From Acidimicrobiaceae bacterium (GTDB taxonomy: Bacteria; Actinomycetota; Acidimicrobiia; Acidimicrobiales; Ilumatobacteraceae): 64,000 nucleotides of DNA. The position numbers and the translations under genes were made by a program. The stretch is from the NCBI GenBank assembly GCA_012269985.1, contig JAAXJF010000011.1, forward strand, positions 42,006 through 106,005, read 5' to 3'. This document shows, piece after piece, positions 17,131 through 27,106 of the stretch (the stretch's first letter is position 1; each line of letters starts with the position of its first letter). The notes below the pieces were generated by a model. It saw only the letters and a program-made list of their open reading frames with translations. It searched no databases and had not been told where the DNA came from.

Positions 17131-18464
17131 AGCGTCCCCAAATACCTGTCAATCTCAAATTGGCTGACGTGGGTTTTGTAGTCCATCCACTCGCGGCGTT
17201 TATTTCTCACGTACCACTCAAAAATGTGTTCGCCGAGTGCCTCGTGGACAAGTTCTGAACGTTCCATTACGTGAAGTGCCTCAGAAAGTGACTGGGGCAG
17301 TTGGCCAATTCCCAGTTTGCCGAGCGCCTTATCATCGAGTTCGAACAGGTTTGCATCGGCCTCGGCTGGAAGCTCGTAACCCTCTCGCACCCCCTTGAGT
17401 CCGGCGGCAAGCATGAGGCTGAAGGCAAGGTAGGGGTTACAACTCGGATCAGGCGAACGGTATTCGAGTCGGGTCGCGAGCGGATTACCCCGTTTAGGGA
17501 TGGGCACCCTAATGAGGCCTGACCGGTTGTTACGTGCCCAACTGAGGTGCACCGGGGCTTCGAATCCCGGCACGAGTCGCTTGTACGAATTCACTGTCGG
17601 ATTTGTGATGGCTGTAATTTCTGCAGCGTGTTGTAGGAGACCGGCCATAAATGATTTTGCGAGGGGTGACAGGTTGTACTCATCGGCCTCGTCGTAGAAC
17701 GCATTTTCATCGCCGGTGAAGAGCGACAGGTGAGTGTGCATACCTGAGCCCTGCACTCCTTCGAGCGGCTTGGGCATAAACGTTGCGTATACACCGTGTG
17801 CCGCCGCAACCTCTCGCACGACGTGACGGAATGTCATCACCGAGTCGGCAATGGTGAGAGCATCGTCGTGACGAAGATCGATTTCCTGTTGGCTGGGAGA
17901 ATCTTCATGGAATGAGTACTCAACCGGGATCCCGATTTGTTCGAGGGTGCGAATCGTTTGTTTGCGGAGGTCGCCAGTGACGTCTCGGGTGGTGAGGTCA
18001 AAGTAGCCCCCGAAATCGAGAGGGGTTGGTCGCTCGCCAGGTTGCGGAGGTGTGAAGTAGAAGAACTCGATGTCAGGCGCAATGTAAAACGTGAGACCCT
18101 CACCGCGTGCTGCTTCAACATGTCGTCGAAGCACTTGGCGTGGATCGCCAGTGAACGCAGAGCCATCAAGGTGGTGTATGTCGCAGAACACTCGCGCTTC
18201 GGCAGCATCCTTGTCGCCAAATGGAAGAATTTGAAACGTGTCCGGATCTGGAATGGCGAGTACGTCAGATTCTTGAACCCGTGAGAACCCGTCGATTGAT
18301 GACCCATCAAAGGTCATTCCATCGTTGAGTGCATTTTCGAGTTCGTTTTGACTGATGGCAAAACTCTTCAGATTGCCCAGCACATCGGTAAACCACAGAC
18401 GCACCATGCGAACGCCGCGCTCCGACGCGGTTTTCAGCACATAGTCGCATTGCTGTTCACGCAT
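17127..18464 (-). CDS. glnA: Glutamine synthetase type I (alpha-like)
   Basis: A 445-residue GSI that joins ammonium to glutamate at ATP cost. Signatures: MTFDGSSIDGFSRVQESDV near residue 50, the metal and substrate block FMPKPLEGVQGSGMHTHLSL, and the glutamate-binding NRSGLIRVP plus RLEYRSPDPSCNPY. Length fits the short alpha class. The site of adenylylation in beta-class enzymes is replaced by NLFEL (Phe for Tyr), so AMP control is unlikely. A good ribosome site AGGAGGAATC precedes ATG 18464. Its stop overlaps glnR. Confidence 0.94.
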   Translation of the reverse strand: MREQQCDYVLKTASERGVRMVRLWFTDVLGNLKSFAISQNELENALNDGMTFDGSSIDGFSRVQESDVLAIPDPDTFQILPFGDKDAAEARVFCDIHHLDGSAFTGDPRQVLRRHVEAARGEGLTFYIAPDIEFFYFTPPQPGERPTPLDFGGYFDLTTRDVTGDLRKQTIRTLEQIGIPVEYSFHEDSPSQQEIDLRHDDALTIADSVMTFRHVVREVAAAHGVYATFMPKPLEGVQGSGMHTHLSLFTGDENAFYDEADEYNLSPLAKSFMAGLLQHAAEITAITNPTVNSYKRLVPGFEAPVHLSWARNNRSGLIRVPIPKRGNPLATRLEYRSPDPSCNPYLAFSLMLAAGLKGVREGYELPAEADANLFELDDKALGKLGIGQLPQSLSEALHVMERSELVHEALGEHIFEWYVRNKRREWMDYKTHVSQFEIDRYLGTL

Positions 18465-18496
18465 GATTCCTCCTCAAGGTATTCATTCTGGCAGTG

Positions 18497-18540
18497 AAAA
18501 ACGGTGAAGGGGACCTCGTACACACGAGGCCCCCTTCACT
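18497..18540 (-). terminator. Intrinsic terminator after glnII
   Basis: Arms at 18504-18519 and 18524-18539 pair over 16 bases with one mismatch around a 4-base loop. Read on the minus strand, the stem is followed by five T residues (18501-18497), the classic factor-independent form. It separates glnII from glnA, so the two synthetases are probably transcribed separately or with attenuation between them. Confidence 0.85.
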
Positions 18541-18568
18541 AAGACGTCACCAAGTGACGCTGAACTTG

Positions 18569-19597
18569 TTAGCGCTTCTTGGAACCCTTCGTTGCAGCCG
18601 AGCACACGGTGTCCGTGATGAGCTGCGCAACGGTGTACGGATCGCAGTTGGCATTTGGGCGACGATCTTCTGCGTACCCCTTGCCATCTTTCTCGACCTG
18701 CCATGGAATACGGATTGATGCACCGCGGTCTGACACGCCGTAGGAGAACTTGTTCCATGGGGCTGTCTCGTGGTCACCGGTGAGGCGATCTGCAACACCA
18801 TCGCCATAGTTCTGAACAAGGTTCATGTAGTTCTTGCCGATGGCTTCACATGCCGCAGTGATGGCCTTGTAGTTGTCACGCATAGCAGCCGTTGAGAAGT
18901 TGGTATGACAGCCAGCGCCGTTCCAGTCGCCCTTCATTGGCTTCGCATCAAAGCTGATGACGACGTCGTAATCTTCGGCAATGCGGTGTAGGAGCCACCG
19001 GGCGACATACATTTGATCGCCAACCGCGGATGGTCCAAGTGGTCCAATTTGGAATTCCCACTGTCCGGGCATGACTTCTGCGTTCGTGCCAGAAATGGAA
19101 AGTCCGGCATCGATGCATGCCTGGGTGTGCTCTTCGACAATTTCACGTCCGATGACACGACCAGTTCCAACGCCGCAGTAGTACGGGCCCTGAGGAGCGG
19201 GCTGTCCGCCACCGGCAGGGAAGCCGAGGGGTGAGCCGTCAGGGCGCATCATCGTGTACTCCTGCTCTAATCCAAAGAGCATCTCGTCGTCTTTGAACTT
19301 CTTTTCGATACGAGCACAGGCGGCGCGAGTATTAGTCGGGTGGGCACGCATATTTGATGCGAGGAGCACTTCGCACATCACCAAAACATTGCGGCCTCCA
19401 CGAATGGGGTCAGGGCACACAAAGGTCGGGCGAAGGACGCAGTCAGACTTGTCGCCGGTGGCCTGCTGAGTGGAGGAACCATCGAAGCCCCAGATGGGGG
19501 GATCGGTGACCTCGTCAGCAAGAACTTTGGTCTTTGAACGGAGGAGTGGAGTGGGCTCATGGCCATCAATCCAGATGTATTCAGCTTGGTACGCCAC
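18569..19597 (-). CDS. glnII: Glutamine synthetase type II
   Basis: A 342-residue GSII (eukaryote-like octameric class), distinct from the GSI next to it. Signatures: AYQAEYIWIDG at the start, IWGFDGSSTQQA, EQEYTMMRPDG, and the GDWNGAGCHTNFST block with catalytic residues. Start GTG 19597 is preferred over the open ATG-side extension to 19639 because GAAAGGAATCCC gives a good ribosome site and the homology begins there. A putative GlnR operator lies 60-95 bases upstream, and a strong terminator follows the gene. Confidence 0.93.
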   Translation of the reverse strand: MAYQAEYIWIDGHEPTPLLRSKTKVLADEVTDPPIWGFDGSSTQQATGDKSDCVLRPTFVCPDPIRGGRNVLVMCEVLLASNMRAHPTNTRAACARIEKKFKDDEMLFGLEQEYTMMRPDGSPLGFPAGGGQPAPQGPYYCGVGTGRVIGREIVEEHTQACIDAGLSISGTNAEVMPGQWEFQIGPLGPSAVGDQMYVARWLLHRIAEDYDVVISFDAKPMKGDWNGAGCHTNFSTAAMRDNYKAITAACEAIGKNYMNLVQNYGDGVADRLTGDHETAPWNKFSYGVSDRGASIRIPWQVEKDGKGYAEDRRPNANCDPYTVAQLITDTVCSAATKGSKKR

Positions 19598-19655
19598 GGG
19601 ATTCCTTTCGGCGGTAATCGCAGTTGTAGGGGTCTTCACACTGTGTCAGCAGGCG

Positions 19656-19693
19656 ATTTCTCGTCCGTATCTCAATTGTTAACGGAGTGTGAA
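19656..19693 (-). promoter_or_regulatory. Candidate GlnR operator upstream of glnII
   Basis: Read on the minus strand, four 5-base half sites recur every 11 bases: TTCAC, TTAAC, GATAC and GAAAT, each separated by 6 bases. The actinobacterial GlnR consensus is gTnAC-n6-GaAAC repeated twice with the same spacing. The match is imperfect base by base but exact in period, and it lies between the xdh stop and glnII, the expected place. The regulator gene itself is 2.5 kb away. No binding has been shown. Confidence 0.5.
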
Positions 19694-19704
19694 CTACGCC
19701 GGCG

Positions 19705-22287
19705 TCACTGGCGGCGCATCGGCAGTGTACGGCGTCGCTCGCCATCAAAGTCATAGAGCGCCGCTGCGACGGCGGGTGCGGTCGGCACAAGGCCGATCTC
19801 GCCAACACCTTTAATGCCGTACGGCGAGCGTGGCTGCGGCACTTCCACCACTTTCACATCGATCTTTGGGATGTCTTTTGCGCGAAGGATTCCCAATTGC
19901 CGAAGTGTTTCGACAGCGGGCATTCCTGTTTCGTCGCTGGGGAAATCTTCTGTGAGGGCATAGCCGAGCCCCATGTGAACAGATCCTTCGATTTGCCCTT
20001 CAACGAGAGTCGGGTTGACCGCCTTACCCACATCGTGAACAGCAAGCACGCGATCGATAGCGCCCGCCGCGTGATCGATCTCAACGAGTTGTGCGGCATA
20101 GGAGAAGCACGAGTGGATGGTCGGGTTTGGGTGCTCGGGATCACCGAGGTGATGCGTCCAGTCGACGACGTACTCCCCGCGATGATCGACACCGACCTCA
20201 CAGTTGGCAGCAAGCGCAACTTGGCAGGCAGCTGCAACAGATCCGGCGGTCATCAATGTGCCACGACTTCCAGTGGTTTGCCCAAAGCCGAGTTCTCTGG
20301 TGGTGTCAACGATGACGTCGATGCGTTCAGCATCAACGTTGAGTTCTTGAGCGGCAACCTGAAGTGCCACGGTGTGAACCCCCTGTCCCATCTCGGTCCA
20401 GCCATGTCGCACCTCAATTCGGCCGTCGTCACGGAAATGAACAACCGCTCCACATACCTCCCGGAACCCGTTTCCGAGGCCGGAGTTCTTCATGCCGATC
20501 GCAAGACCGACTGATCGCCCTTCAGAGCGGGCCCGGTCGTAATCGGGTTTGATGGCATCGAGGCATTCACGTGCGCCGCCAGCGCCGTCATCCATTACTT
20601 GGCCGGGCCCCCAGGTGTCTCCCGGGGTAATCACGTTCTTGCGACGAAACTCCCACGGGTCGATGCCTGCAAGTTCGGCCAGACGGTCGATGACACCCTC
20701 GGTTGCGAATTGGGCTTGGTTGGCACCGAAACCTCTGAATGCGCCGCAGATCGGGTTGTTTGTGCGCACCGCAGTCGCTTCGATATCGAGCGACTGCCAG
20801 CGGTAGGGGCCGGCAACATGGCCGGCAGCACGTTCGAGCACTTTCATGCCGACGCTTGCGTAGGCCCCCGAGTCTCCGATCGCCCTCACGTGCAGACCGG
20901 TCAGGACCCCATCGGCATCGCAGCCGGCCCTAACGTCAAGAGTGATCGGATGACGTTTTGCATGCATCCGGAAACTTTCAACGCGGCTCAAGGTGCACTT
21001 GACGGGGTGGCCGAGCAGCCACGCAGCGAGTGCAGCATGGCCCTGGTTGCTCATGTCTTCTTTGCCACCGAATGCTCCACCATTTGATACGAGCTCGACC
21101 GTTACTCGCTTGCGTTCGACACCAAGAATTGCGGCGATGTCGTTGCGGTCATCCCAAACACCCTGACCGCCTGAGTACACATGTAAGGTTTTCTCTTCGC
21201 CGTCACCTGAGGGCACTGCAAGCGTTGACTCGGGTTCAAGAAATGCGTGCTCGATGCGTTGGGTGGTGAAGGTTTCAGACACGACATGAGCACTTGATGC
21301 CAGTGCGTCCTCGATGGAGAGTCCTTCATCGCGCTGATACGCGCTCACCGACAGCACATTTGAGTCGGTGCCCCACACCGCAACAGGAGAGTCAGAGGCA
21401 AGAGCCGCCTTCGCATCTGTGACAGGCGAGTGGACGGTGTATTCCACCTCAATGAGGTCTGCGGCCGCTCGTGCATGCTCGCGCGTGTCGGCAACGACGA
21501 CCGCAAGAACGTCGCCACCAAACGAGGTCGTGCCGCCCACAGGAATCATGAGTGGCCAATCCTTGTGAATGAGGCCTGATCGCAATTCACCAGGAATGTC
21601 AGTTGCGGTGAGCACGCTGACGACGCCCGGGGCAGCGATGGCGTTTGCAACATCAATGTTTTTGATGCCGGCACGGGTGTGATCGGTGAGGTGGAGTGCC
21701 GCGTGAAGCATCCCGGGCACCCGGATGTCATCGATGTAGGGGCGATCCCCGAGCGTCAACGGATGCGCCTCGTATTTCATGCCTCGTGCACCGACGCCGC
21801 TTTTCACCGATGGCGGTTCGACAGGAGTTCCATGGGCAACCGCCTCAATCGCGTCGAGAATTTTGACGTAGCCGGTGCACCGGCAGAGGTGTGCTCCGAG
21901 GTGAGGGGCCATCGACTCTCGAGTCAGAGACGAGCCTTTCTTTGAGATTTGGTAGTGCGCTCGCATCACGATGCCCGGAATACAGAAGCCGCATTGGAGT
22001 CCACCGCACGCTGCGAATGCATCAGCAAATTGCTTGCGCTCGCTCTCTGGGAGTCCTTCGAGGGTGGTGATCTCGCGCCCCTCGCACGCGTCAACAGATT
22101 GTTGACATGCAACCACGGCCTTGCCATCGATGAGCACCGTGCAGCAGCCGCATTGTCCGGAGGGTGAGCATCCGTCTTTTGGCGACGTGACATCGAGTTC
22201 GTCTCGCAGTGCCGAAAGCAGATGGGGGTGGTCGCCGGTGATGGTTGACGGCTTGCCGTTCACCGTGAATTGGATTTCCCCGGGCAC
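19705..22287 (-). CDS. Fused 2Fe-2S/molybdopterin xanthine dehydrogenase-like oxidoreductase
   Basis: An 860-residue molybdenum hydroxylase in one chain. Residues ~1-160 form the iron-sulfur part: a plant-type ferredoxin with CSPSGQCGCC and VVAC, then the four-helix domain with GLQCGFCIPG and LCRCTGY. The rest is the molybdopterin domain, with GGAFGGKE, FRGFGANQAQF and the catalytic GVGEIGLVP near the end. No FAD subunit is encoded here or nearby. The fused small-plus-large layout and length match the group described as selenium-dependent xanthine dehydrogenase, but aldehyde oxidoreductases share it. Substrate is inferred from purine-related neighbours. Starts with GTG 22287. Confidence 0.8.
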   Translation of the reverse strand: MPGEIQFTVNGKPSTITGDHPHLLSALRDELDVTSPKDGCSPSGQCGCCTVLIDGKAVVACQQSVDACEGREITTLEGLPESERKQFADAFAACGGLQCGFCIPGIVMRAHYQISKKGSSLTRESMAPHLGAHLCRCTGYVKILDAIEAVAHGTPVEPPSVKSGVGARGMKYEAHPLTLGDRPYIDDIRVPGMLHAALHLTDHTRAGIKNIDVANAIAAPGVVSVLTATDIPGELRSGLIHKDWPLMIPVGGTTSFGGDVLAVVVADTREHARAAADLIEVEYTVHSPVTDAKAALASDSPVAVWGTDSNVLSVSAYQRDEGLSIEDALASSAHVVSETFTTQRIEHAFLEPESTLAVPSGDGEEKTLHVYSGGQGVWDDRNDIAAILGVERKRVTVELVSNGGAFGGKEDMSNQGHAALAAWLLGHPVKCTLSRVESFRMHAKRHPITLDVRAGCDADGVLTGLHVRAIGDSGAYASVGMKVLERAAGHVAGPYRWQSLDIEATAVRTNNPICGAFRGFGANQAQFATEGVIDRLAELAGIDPWEFRRKNVITPGDTWGPGQVMDDGAGGARECLDAIKPDYDRARSEGRSVGLAIGMKNSGLGNGFREVCGAVVHFRDDGRIEVRHGWTEMGQGVHTVALQVAAQELNVDAERIDVIVDTTRELGFGQTTGSRGTLMTAGSVAAACQVALAANCEVGVDHRGEYVVDWTHHLGDPEHPNPTIHSCFSYAAQLVEIDHAAGAIDRVLAVHDVGKAVNPTLVEGQIEGSVHMGLGYALTEDFPSDETGMPAVETLRQLGILRAKDIPKIDVKVVEVPQPRSPYGIKGVGEIGLVPTAPAVAAALYDFDGERRRTLPMRRQ

Positions 22288-22368
22288 ACCGTCACCTTAC
22301 TGATTGTAAAAGTCGTGCTTGTGACGCAAGATTGAGACCGAGAGTATGAACTGCGCGACGATGCAGAG

Positions 22369-22713
22369 ATGTCAGTAGTAAAAATTAATGCAATTGAGGT
22401 TCCCGAAGGTGCAGGACCCGAACTCGAGGCCCGGTTTGCGGCAAGGGCCGGGATGGTCGACAATCAGCCGGGCTTCGAAGAATTCATGTTGTTGAGACCC
22501 ACATCAGGAGACGATCGCTACTTCGTCGTGACTCGTTGGGAAAGCGAAGACGCGTTCCAAGCCTGGCGCAGCGGTCAAGCGTTCGCTCACCAACATCGCG
22601 AGACCCACACCGAAGACGGATCAGGTGATGCAAAGTCGGAGCATCCGGTCGCCACGGGAGCGTCACTTCTTGAGTTCGATGTTGTTTCGCTCACAGTCGC
22701 CGACGGTTCGTGA
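22369..22713 (+). CDS. ABM-domain monooxygenase, heme-degrading MhuD/IsdG-like
   Basis: A 114-residue antibiotic-biosynthesis-monooxygenase fold protein. Residues that match IsdG/MhuD heme oxygenases: an Asn in VVKINAIEVP (about residue 7), a Trp in VVTRWESEDAFQAW and a His near QAFAHQHRE. Such enzymes bind heme and open it to release iron. The C-terminal ~25 residues are extra polar sequence. Divergent from the xdh-like gene; 21 bases before lysC. Confidence 0.78.
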   Translation: MSVVKINAIEVPEGAGPELEARFAARAGMVDNQPGFEEFMLLRPTSGDDRYFVVTRWESEDAFQAWRSGQAFAHQHRETHTEDGSGDAKSEHPVATGASLLEFDVVSLTVADGS

Positions 22714-22734
22714 CAGCCGTAGGCTGTTGACCTT

Positions 22735-23985
22735 GTGACACTCATTGTCCAAAAGTACGGCGGCACTTCGGTAGCTGATCCTGACCGCATGCGTGCGGTA
22801 GCCGACCATGTTGCGTACACCCGACAGCATGGTGCAGACGTCGTCGTTGTCGTCTCAGCGATGGGTAAGTCGACCGACAATTTGCTGAAGCTTGCGAATG
22901 ACGTATCAACCGTGCAACCCGGTCGCGAGATGGACATGTTGCTCACCACTGGCGAACGGGTATCTATGTCTCTGCTCTGTATGGCACTTGCGGAGCGTGG
23001 TGTTGAAGCGATCAGTTTTACCGGGAGCCAAGTCGGCATCATTACGGATAACGCGCATGGCAAGGCGAAGATTCTTGAGGTCAGGGGAGACCGTCTCCGT
23101 GAGGCCCTTAATGAAGGGAGAGTCTGCGTTGTCGCAGGGTTCCAAGGGGTCTCTGCTGATCGTGAGATCACCACACTCGGGCGAGGCGGCTCTGACACGA
23201 CTGCGGTCGCTCTAGCAGCGGCACTCGAGGCTGACGCATGTGAGATCTATACAGATGTTACGGGCGTCTTCTCTGCTGACCCTCGAATTGTTCCGCAGGC
23301 ACACAAACTAGCGCGCGTCAACTTTGATGAAATGCTCGAAATGGCAGGAGCAGGGTCAAAGGTGCTTGCGCTGCGGTCAGTCGAATTTGCCCGAAATCAC
23401 AATGTCCCTCTCCACGTACGCTCGAGTTTCACTTGGGAACATGGTACGTGGGTGACCTCTGAGGAGCCTGCAATGGAAGATCCAATTATCTCTGGTGTGG
23501 TAACTGATGCGAGTGAGGCAAAGCTCACTGTGCTCGGGGTTCCGGACCGTCCCGGAATTTCCGCAACCCTGTTTGAGCCTCTCGCAAAGGCAAACGTCAA
23601 CGTCGACATGATCGTCCAGAACACGTCAACTGAAGGAACGACCGATATTTCCTTCACTGTGCCCTCTGCTGACTTGAAGGTTGCTAATGAAATTGTGTCA
23701 AGGATTGCGAGCGAAATGTCGGCAGCCGGCGTCACTCAGGACAGCGAAATCGCAAAGGTCTCTCTCGTCGGAGCGGGAATGAAGACCTCTCCAGGCATCG
23801 CTGCGCGTATGTTTAGATGTCTGGCGGAGGCTGCGGTAAACATCGAAATGATTTCGACATCAACAATCCGTATTTCCGTTGTTATCGCCGCAAGTGACCT
23901 TGAGACTGCCGCTCGCAGTTTGCACACCGAATTCGACCTTGATTCAGGCGAGTCATATTCGGCTCCTTTGCCAGAACGCAAATGA
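22735..23985 (+). CDS. lysC: Aspartate kinase
   Basis: A 416-residue aspartokinase that phosphorylates aspartate at the head of the lysine, threonine, methionine and diaminopimelate branch. The kinase part starts [16 protein letters not shown] and includes [11 protein letters not shown] and [14 protein letters not shown]. Two ACT domains (from about residue 265) follow, with [21 protein letters not shown], typical of feedback inhibition by lysine/threonine. Start GTG 22735. asd follows 940 bases later on the same strand, with a methyltransferase between. Confidence 0.95.
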   Translation: MTLIVQKYGGTSVADPDRMRAVADHVAYTRQHGADVVVVVSAMGKSTDNLLKLANDVSTVQPGREMDMLLTTGERVSMSLLCMALAERGVEAISFTGSQVGIITDNAHGKAKILEVRGDRLREALNEGRVCVVAGFQGVSADREITTLGRGGSDTTAVALAAALEADACEIYTDVTGVFSADPRIVPQAHKLARVNFDEMLEMAGAGSKVLALRSVEFARNHNVPLHVRSSFTWEHGTWVTSEEPAMEDPIISGVVTDASEAKLTVLGVPDRPGISATLFEPLAKANVNVDMIVQNTSTEGTTDISFTVPSADLKVANEIVSRIASEMSAAGVTQDSEIAKVSLVGAGMKTSPGIAARMFRCLAEAAVNIEMISTSTIRISVVIAASDLETAARSLHTEFDLDSGESYSAPLPERK

Positions 23986-24037
23986 CCGAACTTCATTCGC
24001 CGCAATTTGTGGTTGAGGTGTGCGAGAATCCCTCCTA

Positions 24038-24862
24038 ATGCGTCGACGTTCTCAGCTCATTGCGTGGAAAGTTGCGGGCCGCGTCTCTGATCGTCAGACC
24101 AGTGCTGATGAAGTCGTTCGAGAAACCGGGTGGGTCTTCAATAACGTCACGGGTGATCACCTCACCCTTGCCGATTTCGTGGCGACGGGAGATGATGAGG
24201 TCCCGGTTTTTTTGGAGGCATTCGGTCTTCGCAACCCTGAAAATCTGCAGCAGACGATGATTGAAATCGGCTCGGGAATTGGTCGAATGACCGCAGCATT
24301 CACCCGTGAGTTTGACCGTGTCATTGCTGCAGATCTTGACATCGGATTTCTTGAGCGTTGTTACGAGACTGTCTCGAGGTTCGGGCGGGTCGACCATCTG
24401 CGTACCCTTGAAGTTGCAGACGGTCGGTCGCTCATGCTCAATGATGACAGCGTTGATTTCGCTTTTAGCTACCTCACGATGCAACATTGTTCTCAGGGAG
24501 ATGCGTTGGCTCTCGCTCGCGAGGCAGTTCGAGTTACCCGGTCTGGTGGTCGCATTGCGCTGAACTTCCGAGGCCCCTCTCGGATCGATCTATTGCTCAT
24601 GCCGTTAGGAGTCATTGCTCGTTTTGCTTTTCGTCTTCCCCGAATTGGTGAGTGGCTCAGCCAACGTAGGTCAATCACCCGGTTGGCTTGGCAAGTGAGT
24701 CGAATTTCACCGAGCCAAGTTCTCGCTGCGCTGGGGGCTTCTATCGATGGTGTGACGATTTGGTCGGGCGGTCCCGTCGATGATCTACAAGGAGCATTTC
24801 GTCATGGGCGCTTCGAGGGCATCAATGAGAACCACTGGTGGATTACCGCCATCATCGTCTGA
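24038..24862 (+). CDS. Class I SAM-dependent methyltransferase
   Basis: About 274 residues. Motif I is MIEIGSGIGRMTAAF, followed by an acidic strand end in VIAADLDIGFLERC and the post-motif FSYLTMQHCSQGDAL. This is a methyltransferase_11-type fold; no substrate clue. It sits between lysC and asd but is not a known part of that pathway. ATG 24038 is used; GTG 24020 would add six residues. Confidence 0.75.
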   Translation: MRRRSQLIAWKVAGRVSDRQTSADEVVRETGWVFNNVTGDHLTLADFVATGDDEVPVFLEAFGLRNPENLQQTMIEIGSGIGRMTAAFTREFDRVIAADLDIGFLERCYETVSRFGRVDHLRTLEVADGRSLMLNDDSVDFAFSYLTMQHCSQGDALALAREAVRVTRSGGRIALNFRGPSRIDLLLMPLGVIARFAFRLPRIGEWLSQRRSITRLAWQVSRISPSQVLAALGASIDGVTIWSGGPVDDLQGAFRHGRFEGINENHWWITAIIV

Positions 24863-24918
24863 CGAGAGCGCGTCAGCCGATATCAGGCGAGCGACTGCTC
24901 ATCGCCATGTGCCGTTAG

Positions 24919-25947
<1,029 letters not shown>

Positions 25948-25958
25948 ATACATTCTGT

Positions 25959-26237
25959 TCAGCATTCACAGGGAATCGATGAACACTTCGGGCACCCATC
26001 TTTGTAGCGGCCAACGACCTCGGTGAGGTCGACTCCGACCTGGTTCGCCAGTGTCGCTACCCAAGCAAGTACGTCACTGAATTCGTGTTCTATCTCGGCG
26101 GGTGTGCCTTTCCGAACGGCTTGGGCGAGCTCCCCCAGTTCTTCACAGAGCCAGGCAATGGTTGGGGCAACCCCTCGTTCTCGATCGCGGTCGCCGTAGG
26201 TGGCGTCGATGACATCTTGAAGTTCGCGAAAATTCAC
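25959..26237 (-). CDS. MazG-like nucleotide pyrophosphohydrolase
   Basis: A 92-residue MazG-fold protein from GTG 26237 (VNFRELQDVID). The metal-binding Glu/Asp pattern is ELGELAQAVRKG plus EFSDVLAWVATLANQ. The C-terminus ends with four Cys (GCPKCSSIPCEC), a tail common in actinobacterial and archaeal members and possibly a metal site. These enzymes remove pyrophosphate from non-canonical NTPs. The frame is open to ATG 26378, but the extra 47 residues do not look conserved. Convergent with asd, 11 bases apart. Confidence 0.8.
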   Translation of the reverse strand: MNFRELQDVIDATYGDRDRERGVAPTIAWLCEELGELAQAVRKGTPAEIEHEFSDVLAWVATLANQVGVDLTEVVGRYKDGCPKCSSIPCEC

Positions 26238-26503
26238 ACCATGACCGTAGTTCGAACGGTCAGCCCAGTAATCGCCGACGAGAAGTGGGGTCTCTTTCGT
26301 AATCCTCGACCGTGCCAAATCAGCACGATGAGGTGGGCGGGAGGCCGTGGTCACGGTGCCCGGTGCTCTTGGTCTCATGAGAAACGGTGGCGGCTGGTTT
26401 GCTGATGATGCCGCACGTCGCTCAACTGCGGCACAGTGTTAGCAGGGTTGGTGGTGACGTCGTGTAACTCGTCTGAAGGGCTCTGCGTGCGTAACGTTGG
26501 GAT

Positions 26504-26968
26504 ATGACACCGGAAGTACCCAACCGAACGGTATTCGAGCGACCACTTCCTCGAGAGGAGATGGACGACACCACTCGTGCGCTCTTTGATGCTGCCCTTC
26601 GTGTGCAAGAGCATGCACATGCTCCGTACTCGAACTATCACGTCGGATGTTCGGTGCTGACCTCATCTGGACAAATTTATGTGGGTGCAAATATTGAGAA
26701 TGCGGCATACCCACAGGGTCTGTGCGCAGAAGCGACCGCTCTTGCCGTGATGGCGTCTCATGGTGAACGGCAAGCTCAGGTCGTCCTCACGGTGTGTGAT
26801 TCTGAGGGTCTTGCAACTTCGTGTGGGGGATGTCGCCAGAAGATCCGCGAATTCGCGACGTCCGAGACGATTATTCATGCCTGCAGCCGAAATGGTCTCT
26901 GGGCGACGTACACAATGGACGGTTTATTGCCAGATTCGTTCGGTCCGGAGCATCTTTCAACCGCATAA
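26504..26968 (+). CDS. cdd: Cytidine deaminase
   Basis: A 154-residue homotetrameric-type cytidine deaminase converting cytidine/deoxycytidine to uridine forms. Zinc ligands are visible: CAEATALAVM (Cys and catalytic Glu) and TSCGGCRQKI (two Cys). The substrate loop is APYSNYHVGCSVLT and the Asn region is GANIENAAYPQGLC. The N-terminus is about 20 residues longer than in minimal enzymes. It lies just upstream of the heat-shock operon promoter; a nucleotide-salvage role. Confidence 0.93.
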   Translation: MTPEVPNRTVFERPLPREEMDDTTRALFDAALRVQEHAHAPYSNYHVGCSVLTSSGQIYVGANIENAAYPQGLCAEATALAVMASHGERQAQVVLTVCDSEGLATSCGGCRQKIREFATSETIIHACSRNGLWATYTMDGLLPDSFGPEHLSTA

Positions 26969-26986
26969 ATCAACAGAAAGAAAAAT

Positions 26987-27007
26987 CCTTAGTCATATCG
27001 ACTCAAG
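26987..27007 (+). promoter_or_regulatory. Candidate HAIR operator for HspR
   Basis: The HspR inverted repeat consensus is CTTGAGT-N7-ACTCAAG. Here the right arm ACTCAAG (27001-27007) is perfect and the left arm CCTTAGT (26987-26993) matches at 5 of 7, with exactly 7 bases between. It lies 17 bases upstream of the likely -35 box and about 100 bases before dnaK, and hspR is the last gene of the same operon, so autoregulation is expected. Confidence 0.6.
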
Positions 27008-27023
27008 TTTTCTGTTACTGAGG

Positions 27024-27052
27024 TTGGTGTGATTATGTTGCACGCATAGACT
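27024..27052 (+). promoter_or_regulatory. Probable housekeeping promoter of the dnaK operon
   Basis: TTGGTG (27024-27029) and TAGACT (27047-27052) are separated by 17 bases, a good match to sigma-A type -35/-10 boxes. Transcription would start near 27059, about 48 bases before dnaK. The gap between the HAIR-like site and this promoter is short enough for repression by HspR. Confidence 0.5.
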
Positions 27053-27106
27053 GTGGATAAACCCCCCACACAACGCAGTGTGACCAACACTAAGGAGCAC
27101 AACCAA

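Noticed and set aside
17540..17580. A tRNA-like T-arm (stem with TTCGAATCC loop)
   Set aside because: It lies inside glnA, and no acceptor, D or anticodon arm can be placed around it; the bases are explained by codons of a conserved segment.
19897..20514. Plus-strand open frame of about 200 codons inside the xdh-like gene
   Set aside because: It is the antisense shadow of a clearly conserved molybdopterin domain and has no recognisable motif.
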